Of a DNA stretch of 12,264 bases, positions 1 through 5,164 are shown in pieces. This stretch comes from Micrococcales bacterium (GTDB lineage Bacteria > Actinomycetota > Actinomycetes > S36-B12). The stretch covers positions 20,026 through 32,289 of the forward strand of contig PBWE01000006.1 of assembly GCA_002728915.1 (NCBI GenBank), written 5' to 3'. The notes beneath the pieces were generated by a model, which had not been told where the DNA came from, did not search any database, and worked only from the letters and a program-made list of their open reading frames with translations. Both the position numbers and the translations under genes were made by a program. Each line of letters starts with the position of its first letter. Within the stretch, counting starts at the first letter, position 1.

Positions 1-501
1 AACTACTTCCGGCCGTACTGGACCACCGATGTGGTCGGCACGGAGATCGGTGGATCGGTCAAGAACGTGATTGCGGTCGCCAACGGCATGGCTGTGGGGA
101 TGGGTCTGGGAGAGAATTCGCAAGCGTCCCTGATCACTCGCGGTTTGGCCGAAATGGCGCGACTCGGAGTGGCGTTGGGGGCCGACCCGTTGACGTTCCA
201 GGGCTTGGCTGGCGTCGGAGATCTGGTGGCGACGTGCCAGTCACCGCTCTCGCGCAACCGGACCTTCGGAGAGAACATCGGCTCGGGTCTGACGGTGCAG
301 GAAACCATCGACATCACGCGACAGACGTGCGAGGCGTACAAGAGTTGCACGCCGATTCTCGAGTTAGCCCGCGAGCACGGGGTCGAGATGCCGATTACCG
401 AGCAGGTCGTCAATGTTTTGCATCACGATCATTCGCCGACGGTCATGGCCGCCGCTTTCATGGCTCGAGACACCCGAGCCGAATCCGACCTCGGACCCTG
501 A
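1..501 (+). CDS. gpsA: Glycerol-3-phosphate dehydrogenase [NAD(P)+], C-terminal half (5' truncated by window)
   Basis: This enzyme reduces dihydroxyacetone phosphate to sn-glycerol 3-phosphate, the backbone of phospholipids, in the cytosol. The frame is open from base 1 and ends at TGA 499-501, so about half of the protein is present. Visible GpsA hallmarks are TEIGGSVKNVIAVANG with the catalytic-site lysine, then GLGENSQASLITRGLAEM, then GLAGVGDLVATCQSPLSRNRTFG with the substrate-binding Arg-Asn pair. The C-terminus is ordinary (PITEQVVNVLHHDHSP). The gene converges on the gamma-lyase-like gene with 11 bp between stop codons, leaving no room for a recognisable terminator. The start and N-terminal NAD-binding fold lie outside the window. 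Family assignment is very secure. Confidence 0.95.
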   Translation, partial: NYFRPYWTTDVVGTEIGGSVKNVIAVANGMAVGMGLGENSQASLITRGLAEMARLGVALGADPLTFQGLAGVGDLVATCQSPLSRNRTFGENIGSGLTVQETIDITRQTCEAYKSCTPILELAREHGVEMPITEQVVNVLHHDHSPTVMAAAFMARDTRAESDLGP

Positions 502-512
502 CGGGTCGCGCA

Positions 513-1604
513 TCAACCAGTGTGTATCGCGTGCGCGAGGTCAGCCCATAGGTCGGACGAATCCTCGATACCGACAGACAATCGAACGAGATCTTCGGGG
601 ACGTGCTCGGCCTCCCGGGGCCAGCGGCGGCGCCTTTCCAACAGCGACTCGACCCCGCCCAAGCTGGTGGCGTGCGCCCACAACCGGGTTCCCTGACACA
701 CCCGGTCCGCGCGAGCCGCATCTCCGCCGAATTCAATCGACACCATCGTTCCGGCTTGTCGAACACGGCTGATCGAAGGTTCGCTTCGGAGCTTCTCCGC
801 AAGAAACTGCGCGCTTACTTCCGCCCGTTGGATCCGAAGGGCCAGTGTTCGGACGCCGCGCAAAGCCAAGTACGCGTCGAAAGCGCTCGGTGCGGCACCG
901 AGAAGAAGGCGCCGGGTGCGGAGTTCCTCCGCTAGTTCCGGGTCCTCGGTGACAAGAGCGCCCATCAGTAGATCGGAATGCCCGGACAGGCTCTTGGTCG
1001 CACTGTGCATCACGACGTGCGCCCCGAGTTCCAACGGCCGCTGCAAGATCGGCGTCGCGAAGGTGTTGTCCACGACGGTGCGGACGCCGGCGGATCGCGC
1101 GGCGGGAAGACAGGTCGCGAGATCGGCTTCCTCGAGAAGGGGATTGGTCGGAGATTCCAACCACAGCGTGTGCACTCCGGTCGTGAGGGTGTCCAGGATG
1201 GCATCGGTGTCGGTGACGTCGATCAATGTCAAGCCGATGCGGCCCCGCTCGGCGAGTTCACGTAGCCGAACTGCGACGCCGGTGTACGTGGTCGTCGGTG
1301 CGACCACCCGCCCTCCGACGGGAATGAGGTCCAGGACAGCGTCGGCGGCGGCCATCCCGGAGGAGAACGCCACCGCCTGGGCGGGCCGTGTCCGCTCGGC
1401 GCACTCGAGAGCCGCGATCACCTCCTCGAAGGCAAACACGGTCGGGCCACCTTCGCGTGCGTACTCCGTGGGCCCGCCGGCAATGAACGACGACGCGGGA
1501 ACGATCGGCGTGTTCAGGGGCGCATCGGGTTCCCGCAGGGGTCGGCCCTTGGTCACGGCGAGCGTGGACAGATCCAAGGCGGAGTGCTCAGGGCGCTGCG
1601 TCAT
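513..1604 (-). CDS. PLP-dependent Cys/Met metabolism enzyme (cystathionine gamma-lyase/synthase family)
   Basis: The product is a 363-residue fold-type I PLP enzyme of the Cys/Met metabolism family, which performs gamma-elimination or gamma-replacement on substrates such as cystathionine or O-acyl-homoserine. The PLP lysine is K204 in HSATKSLSGHSD. VVDNTFATP (about 177-185) carries the Asp that contacts the PLP ring nitrogen, and SSGMAA (81-86) is the phosphate-binding turn. YAREGGPTV (48-56) stands where most members have Y-x-R-x-x-NPT, and TTTYTG (104-109) replaces the usual YGGT. The protein is slightly shorter than typical (380-400). I place the start at ATG 1604: a longer frame exists upstream but would run into divergent ddl, and a TACGGT hexamer lies 6 bp before this ATG. 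The family is clear; lyase, synthase or methionine gamma-lyase activity cannot be separated from sequence alone. Confidence 0.88.
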   Translation of the reverse strand: MTQRPEHSALDLSTLAVTKGRPLREPDAPLNTPIVPASSFIAGGPTEYAREGGPTVFAFEEVIAALECAERTRPAQAVAFSSGMAAADAVLDLIPVGGRVVAPTTTYTGVAVRLRELAERGRIGLTLIDVTDTDAILDTLTTGVHTLWLESPTNPLLEEADLATCLPAARSAGVRTVVDNTFATPILQRPLELGAHVVMHSATKSLSGHSDLLMGALVTEDPELAEELRTRRLLLGAAPSAFDAYLALRGVRTLALRIQRAEVSAQFLAEKLRSEPSISRVRQAGTMVSIEFGGDAARADRVCQGTRLWAHATSLGGVESLLERRRRWPREAEHVPEDLVRLSVGIEDSSDLWADLAHAIHTG

Positions 1605-1610
1605 GCCTAG

Positions 1611-1616
1611 ACCGTA
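1611..1616 (-). promoter_or_regulatory. Leaderless -10 hexamer of the gamma-lyase-like gene
   Basis: On the minus strand TACGGT (TANNNT class) is followed by a 6-bp spacer and then the ATG at 1604, so transcription should begin at the start codon itself. No Shine-Dalgarno sequence precedes the ATG, and no good -35 element is visible. The hexamer lies within the 37-bp gap shared with ddl. Confidence 0.55.
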
Positions 1617-1629
1617 GTGGTGCGCCCGA

Positions 1630-1635
1630 TAGCGT
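1630..1635 (+). promoter_or_regulatory. Leaderless -10 hexamer of ddl
   Basis: TAGCGT stands exactly 6 bp before the ddl ATG at 1642. A weak -35 candidate, TAGACC (1608-1613, 4 of 6 matches to TTGACA in register), is 16 bp upstream and overlaps the -10 of the divergent gene, so the two promoters probably cannot be occupied together. There is no Shine-Dalgarno sequence. The same hexamer at the same distance precedes recG. Confidence 0.6.
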
Positions 1636-1641
1636 GCGCCC

Positions 1642-2721
1642 ATGTCCACAGCGCGAGTAGTGGTGATCTTCGGGGGACGAAGTAGCGAACACTCGATCTC
1701 CTGCATCAGCGCCGCTGCCGTCTGGGAAGCACTCGAAACTGCAGGTCATGACGTCCTGCCGATCGCCGTCACCGCGGATTCGACGATGGTGCACTTCAGC
1801 GGACGACCTGCTGACCTTCGCTCGGACGACCTGCCGAGAATCGAGGGTGGGTCGTCGACCGTGATGATCGGCGCGACCGCCGATCGCCCGGGCGCGGTCA
1901 TCGACGGCCGCGTCGAAGCGATCGATGTGGTCTTCCCGGTTCTGCACGGCCCCTGGGGTGAAGACGGCACCATCCAAGGGCTTCTCGACTTAGCCGGAGT
2001 GCCGTACGTCGGCTCAGGAGTGCTCGCATCCGCCATGTGTATGGACAAGATCACCGCGAAGGTGCACTTGCGGGCGGCCGGCATCTCAGTCCCGGAGTGG
2101 GTAGCCATCGATCCTCGGTCAGATGTCGATGCAGCGATGGATCGCGCCACGGCAATGTCTGCGGTGCTGTTCGTCAAGCCATCGCGAGCAGGATCCTCGG
2201 TCGGCATAACGCGAGTCGACCTCGAGATGACGGGTCGCGACTCTCTCGCGCAGGCGGTTCGCGCCGCTCGCGAGCACGACCCCCGCGTCATCATCGAAGC
2301 GGGCGTCGAAGGTGCTCGTGAGATCGAGTGTGGGGTGAGACAAACACCCGATGGGGCCATCGACACCAGTCAGGTCGCCGAGATCTCCGTCCGCGACGGC
2401 TACGACTTCTACGACTTCGCCGCCAAGTACGTCTCGAACGGTGCCGATCTCGTGGTCCCGGCCGACCTCCCCGCTGAGATATCGGACCGCGTGCGCGAAA
2501 CGGCCAGGCGATGCTTCGTCGAGCTGGGGTGCGAAGGATTGGCGCGCGTGGACTTCTTCGTCACCGACCACGACATCGTGGTGAATGAAGTGAACACGAT
2601 GCCCGGATTCACACCGATATCCCTGTACCCGCGCATGTGGGACGCCAGCGGTGTGTCGTACCACGAGCTCGTCGACTCTTTGGTCCGCGAAGCGCTCGCG
2701 CGAGCGCCGGGCCTTCGCTAG
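1642..2721 (+). CDS. ddl: D-alanine--D-alanine ligase
   Basis: This cytosolic ATP-grasp ligase joins two D-alanines for the peptidoglycan stem peptide. The 359-residue length is normal for actinobacterial Ddl. It opens with the N-terminal FGGRSSEHSIS signature. HGPWGEDGTIQG begins at H102, followed by GSGVLASAMCMDK. KPSRAGSSVG (from K179) is the ATP-grasp lid with the serine loop, and FYDFAAKY matches the omega-loop Tyr-Lys pattern of D-Ala-specific rather than D-Lac ligases. NEVNTMPGFT (from N315) holds the Mg2+-binding Glu and Asn. ATG 1642 is chosen because the protein begins directly at the beta strand VVVIFGG and because of the TAGCGT hexamer 6 bp upstream. The TAG stop overlaps the stop of the convergent regulator. 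No key residue is missing. Confidence 0.96.
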   Translation: MSTARVVVIFGGRSSEHSISCISAAAVWEALETAGHDVLPIAVTADSTMVHFSGRPADLRSDDLPRIEGGSSTVMIGATADRPGAVIDGRVEAIDVVFPVLHGPWGEDGTIQGLLDLAGVPYVGSGVLASAMCMDKITAKVHLRAAGISVPEWVAIDPRSDVDAAMDRATAMSAVLFVKPSRAGSSVGITRVDLEMTGRDSLAQAVRAAREHDPRVIIEAGVEGAREIECGVRQTPDGAIDTSQVAEISVRDGYDFYDFAAKYVSNGADLVVPADLPAEISDRVRETARRCFVELGCEGLARVDFFVTDHDIVVNEVNTMPGFTPISLYPRMWDASGVSYHELVDSLVREALARAPGLR

Positions 2722-3326
2722 GACTGTGACGAGGTGGGAGCCAGGGCTCGCACCCCGGCCACGGTGAACGCAGCGACCGCAGCGATCTCGGCGTGCGCGT
2801 CCTGACCGGGCGCGATCCGGCGCGCGGCCGCCTCGATCGCCGCGTGGACGTAGTTCGTTGCCTGGTCGACATCTCGAATGCCAATCTGCGCGAGTGCCTC
2901 ACCCACAGGCGCGGCGACCGCGGCGTGAGCCTCGGACAACCGGTGACGCACATCCTCCGCGAGGGTATGCATCGTCAGCAGCACCAGAAGCGAGTGATGT
3001 CCGTCGGCGACGAGCCCCATAGCGACCTCGACGTAGATCCTTACGGTGTCGAGATCGCCCGTTTCGGTTGGTGCCGCGTGCAGTCGCTGGCGAAGCGCCT
3101 CCTGCCACAGGACCATCTGGTCACCGAGCACGACGGCTACCAACTCGTCAGCGGAGGTGAAGTATTCGTATACGGCCGTTCTCGAAAGCCCTGCCCGGGC
3201 GGCGACAGCCGTCATGGTGACGGCATCAGGCCCTTCGGTGACAAGAAGTTCCTGACCGGCGGCCACGAGATCGGCCCGGCGTTGATCGCGATGCTCCGCG
3301 ACCGTCGGGGCGGTGATGCGAGGCAC
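2718..3326 (-). CDS. TetR/AcrR-family transcriptional regulator
   Basis: The product is a 202-residue one-component regulator. The N-terminus is a TetR helix-turn-helix domain: ADLVAAGQELLVTEGPDAVTM is helix 1 and its turn (about 18-38), TAVAARAGLSRTAVYEYFTSADEL (39-62) is the recognition region ending in the family-typical x-Y-x-Y-F. Residues about 65-200 are an Ala-rich all-helical ligand and dimerisation domain with no recognisable ligand signature. The start is GTG 3326. An overlapping ATG at 3328 is out of frame. There is no Shine-Dalgarno sequence, but CAGGAT lies 6 bp upstream. Upstream is a 16-bp palindrome (3347-3362) suited to autorepression. The gene lies 37 bp downstream of DUF3515 on the same strand, so it may also be cotranscribed with it. 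Its targets are unknown. Confidence 0.9.
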   Translation of the reverse strand: MPRITAPTVAEHRDQRRADLVAAGQELLVTEGPDAVTMTAVAARAGLSRTAVYEYFTSADELVAVVLGDQMVLWQEALRQRLHAAPTETGDLDTVRIYVEVAMGLVADGHHSLLVLLTMHTLAEDVRHRLSEAHAAVAAPVGEALAQIGIRDVDQATNYVHAAIEAAARRIAPGQDAHAEIAAVAAFTVAGVRALAPTSSQS

Positions 3327-3332
3327 ATCGCG

Positions 3333-3338
3333 ATCCTG
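3333..3338 (-). promoter_or_regulatory. Possible leaderless -10 hexamer of the tetR-type gene
   Basis: CAGGAT on the minus strand is 6 bp before the GTG start at 3326. It keeps the two most conserved -10 positions (A2 and T6) but lacks the first T, so it is weaker than the other leaderless hexamers here. TATGAC immediately upstream is an alternative -10. Confidence 0.35.
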
Positions 3339-3346
3339 TCATAGGT

Positions 3347-3362
3347 CCGACGGCACCGTCGG
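3347..3362. promoter_or_regulatory. 16-bp palindrome upstream of tetR, candidate TetR operator
   Basis: CCGACGG-CA-CCGTCGG has perfect 7-bp arms around a 2-bp centre. It lies 21-36 bp upstream of the tetR GTG, covering the expected -35 region if transcription starts at the GTG. Size and position are those of a TetR-family autoregulatory operator. It also begins one base past the DUF3515 stop codon, so the same sequence could fold in RNA as a hairpin at the end of the DUF3515 message. No T-rich tract follows, so it would be a weak intrinsic terminator. Confidence 0.5.
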
Positions 3363-3363
3363 G

Positions 3364-3837
3364 TCACGAAAGCCCATCGAGAGAGAGTGCGGCGGTGATG
3401 TCCACGACGGCATCAATCTCCGGTCGATACGCGGCGGGAACGCGGACCTGGAGAACGGGCGATGTGTCGACGGTCGTGAAGACGGTGCCGTCGTTCTCAC
3501 CGATCGGTGAGGCGATCCACTCGATCGAATCGACCGCGATCACTTGCGCTGTCGGTGACGTGATCGGTTCCACGCCACAGGCGAGAACGATGGGCGGGTC
3601 GCCCCATGCGACTGCGGCGGCATCGGACGGCTGGGTTTCTCGTTGGAGTTGCCCGAGAAGTTTGATGGGTGTGTTTGCCAAGATCTGCTCGCACGCGGAG
3701 CTCGTCGGGGGCGCGTCAACGACCACGGCGGTGGAACACCCCGACACAACGACGCACGCCGCAAGGGCAAGAACGATGGTGCGCCGCGTCGCGCTGGGCC
3801 GTGGGGTGCGTCGAAAGACGTAGGCTGACGCGAGCAC
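3364..3837 (-). CDS. DUF3515 family lipoprotein
   Basis: This is a 157-residue exported protein of an actinobacterial family with no established function. The N-terminus has a basic stretch (FRRTPRPSATRR, about 8-19), a hydrophobic segment IVLALAACVVVSG and a lipobox with probable lipidated Cys34 (VSGC); LAAC at 25-28 is a less likely alternative because the hydrophobic core before it would be very short. The mature part carries the family hallmarks ACEQIL and AAVAWGDPPIVLACGVEP, whose two cysteines may pair. GTG 3837 is chosen because TACGCT stands exactly 6 bp upstream and this start yields a normal signal peptide; the frame stays open much further upstream but only as an antisense shadow of thiL. 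Position between ddl and thiL matches the actinobacterial gene order. Confidence 0.85.
   Translation of the reverse strand: MLASAYVFRRTPRPSATRRTIVLALAACVVVSGCSTAVVVDAPPTSSACEQILANTPIKLLGQLQRETQPSDAAAVAWGDPPIVLACGVEPITSPTAQVIAVDSIEWIASPIGENDGTVFTTVDTSPVLQVRVPAAYRPEIDAVVDITAALSLDGLS
3821..3826 (+). promoter_or_regulatory. Possible -10 hexamer for thiL
   Basis: TAGGCT (TANNNT class) would place the start of transcription near 3833, giving a leader of about 33 nt that contains the thiL Shine-Dalgarno sequence. The hexamer falls inside the first codons of the divergent DUF3515 gene. No convincing -35 is seen. Confidence 0.35.
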
Positions 3838-3843
3838 AGAACG

Positions 3844-3849
3844 AGCGTA
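3844..3849 (-). promoter_or_regulatory. Leaderless -10 hexamer of the DUF3515 gene
   Basis: TACGCT on the minus strand is followed by 6 bp and the GTG start at 3837, with no Shine-Dalgarno sequence. The hexamer lies in the 5' leader region of divergent thiL, so the two transcription units overlap at their starts. Confidence 0.55.
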
Positions 3850-3865
3850 CTTCGAAGGTGGAGTG

Positions 3866-4837
3866 ATGGCCGACGGGAAGACCGACCGAACAGTGGGCGA
3901 CATCGGAGAGTTCGCTCTGATCGAGCGGCTGGTGTCTGACACTCCGACCTCTCCGGCGATCGAGGTTGGTCCCGGAGACGACGCCGCGGTCATCGGCTTG
4001 TCGGATGGTCGGGTGGTGGCGTGCGTCGATGTACTGGTTGAGGGAACGCATTTTCGCCGCGACTGGTCGAATGCGATCGACGTCGGGCGTCGGATCGCCG
4101 CCGCGAGCCTGTCCGACATCAATGCGATGGGCGCGCAGTGTTCATCCCTGCTGGTCGGACTCGTGGCGCCGGGCGACCTGGCGGGCGCATGGATCATGGA
4201 AGCCGCGGCGGGCTTGAAAGAAGAGGCTGCCAGTGCGGGGGCGGTACTCATCGGTGGCGACACCACGCAGGGAGACTCCATCGTGTTCTCGGTCACGGCA
4301 TTGGGATCTCTCGATGGCCGAGCCCCGGTCACGCGCGGGGGAGCGCAGCCGGGTGATCGTGTGGCGGTGTGCGGACGATTGGGTTGGGCGGCGGCGGGGT
4401 TAGCGGTTCTCGGTCGAGGATTTCGCTCCCCGAAGGTCTTGGTCGATGCGCACCGCTTCCCTGTGATCGACTACACCTGTGGTCCGCGGGCCGCCGCGGC
4501 GGGAGCCACGGCGATGATCGACATCAGCGACGGACTGATCGCCGACGTGGGTCATATAGCGGCTGCGTCGAACGTTGCGATCGATCTGGACTCCACGACA
4601 CTTGAGGTTGCCGAACCACTGCAGGCTGCTGCGGCCGCCTACAACGTGGATCCGAAAATCTGGATGCTGACCGGGGGAGACGACCACGCTCTCGTCGCGT
4701 GCCTGCCCGAGGGCGTCGAATTGCCGGATGGCTTTCTCGAGATCGGACGGATACGCGAAGGTGCAGCGCAGGTGACGGTGGATGGGTCAGAGCCCGAATG
4801 GCTCGAAGGCCCGGGAGGTTTCACGCACTTCGCGTGA
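3866..4837 (+). CDS. thiL: Thiamine-monophosphate kinase
   Basis: ThiL phosphorylates thiamine monophosphate with ATP to make the cofactor thiamine diphosphate. The 323-residue product has the AIR-synthase-like two-domain fold. GPGDDAAV starts at G35 (metal and ATP binding). DVLVEGTHFRRDW, ASLSDINAMGA and LIGGDTTQGD follow. DISDGL (D219-L224) is the substrate/Mg loop. GGDDHAL near the C-terminus corresponds to the usual GGEDYEL or GGEDHAL. ATG 3866 is preferred over GTG 3863 because the Shine-Dalgarno GAAGG (3854-3858) is then 7 nt upstream. The gene converges on rpmB with 9 bp between stops. All expected motifs are present. Confidence 0.95.
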   Translation: MADGKTDRTVGDIGEFALIERLVSDTPTSPAIEVGPGDDAAVIGLSDGRVVACVDVLVEGTHFRRDWSNAIDVGRRIAAASLSDINAMGAQCSSLLVGLVAPGDLAGAWIMEAAAGLKEEAASAGAVLIGGDTTQGDSIVFSVTALGSLDGRAPVTRGGAQPGDRVAVCGRLGWAAAGLAVLGRGFRSPKVLVDAHRFPVIDYTCGPRAAAAGATAMIDISDGLIADVGHIAAASNVAIDLDSTTLEVAEPLQAAAAAYNVDPKIWMLTGGDDHALVACLPEGVELPDGFLEIGRIREGAAQVTVDGSEPEWLEGPGGFTHFA

Positions 4838-4846
4838 GGGGTGCCG

Positions 4847-5035
4847 TCAGGCGCGGGTGACTTTGCCCGCCTTGATGCACGATGTGCATACGTTTATGCG
4901 CTTGGGGGTGGAGCCGACGACGGCGCGCACCCGCTGGATGTTGGGATTCCAGCGACGCTTGGTGCGTCGATGGGAGTGCGAGATGTTGTGGCCGAAGCCG
5001 GGTCCCTTACCGCAGACATCGCAGTTGGCAGCCAC
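4847..5035 (-). CDS. rpmB: 50S ribosomal protein L28, zinc-binding (C+) form
   Basis: L28 is a small basic protein of the large ribosomal subunit. The 62-residue protein begins MAANCDVCGKGPGFGHNISH and has the family motif SHRRTKRRWNPNIQRV. Cys5, Cys8, Cys50 and Cys53 form two CxxC pairs, so this is the zinc-containing paralogue rather than the zinc-free version made under zinc starvation. The start is GTG 5035, with GGAG 6 nt upstream as Shine-Dalgarno. It is a single-gene unit, convergent with thiL and divergent from recG. In many actinobacteria a DAK-domain gene separates rpmB from recG; it is absent here. Confidence 0.95.
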   Translation of the reverse strand: MAANCDVCGKGPGFGHNISHSHRRTKRRWNPNIQRVRAVVGSTPKRINVCTSCIKAGKVTRA

Positions 5036-5110
5036 GGTGCACTCCTTGCATTCGTTGTCGTAGTAATTGCTGTGACGTTCGGGATTTCGTCGTCGAACGT
5101 AAGGCCGATA

Positions 5111-5139
5111 AGAGTAGCCGACTCATTCCACCGTGGCAG
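5111..5139 (-). promoter_or_regulatory. Candidate rpmB promoter
   Basis: On the minus strand CTGCCA (5139-5134) resembles a -35 box (4 of 6 to TTGACA) and is 17 bp from TACTCT (5116-5111), a TANNNT -10. This predicts a leader of about 68 nt before the rpmB GTG. TACGTT at 5101-5096 is an alternative -10. The rest of the 129-bp rpmB-recG gap holds no other recognisable element apart from the recG -10. Confidence 0.35.
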
Positions 5140-5152
5140 GACCAGCCCCCGG

Positions 5153-5158
5153 TAGCGT
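5153..5158 (+). promoter_or_regulatory. Leaderless -10 hexamer of recG
   Basis: TAGCGT is exactly 6 bp before GTG 5165, identical in sequence and spacing to the element in front of ddl. No Shine-Dalgarno sequence precedes the GTG. This is probably the head promoter of the long rightward gene train. Confidence 0.6.
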
Positions 5159-5164
5159 CGCCTC

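Noticed and set aside
1605..1706. Longer frame for the gamma-lyase-like gene, starting at 1706 with 34 extra residues
   Set aside because: It would overlap the divergent ddl start by 65 bp, the extra residues do not look like the family N-terminus, and the leaderless -10 fits ATG 1604.
3838..4332. Long minus-strand open frame extending the DUF3515 gene across thiL
   Set aside because: It is antisense to the well-conserved thiL coding sequence; the signal peptide and -10 hexamer fix the start at 3837.
4853..4870. GCGGG/CCCGC inverted repeat as a terminator for thiL or rpmB
   Set aside because: Only a 5-bp stem with an 8-nt loop, located inside the rpmB coding region, with no T tract on either strand.
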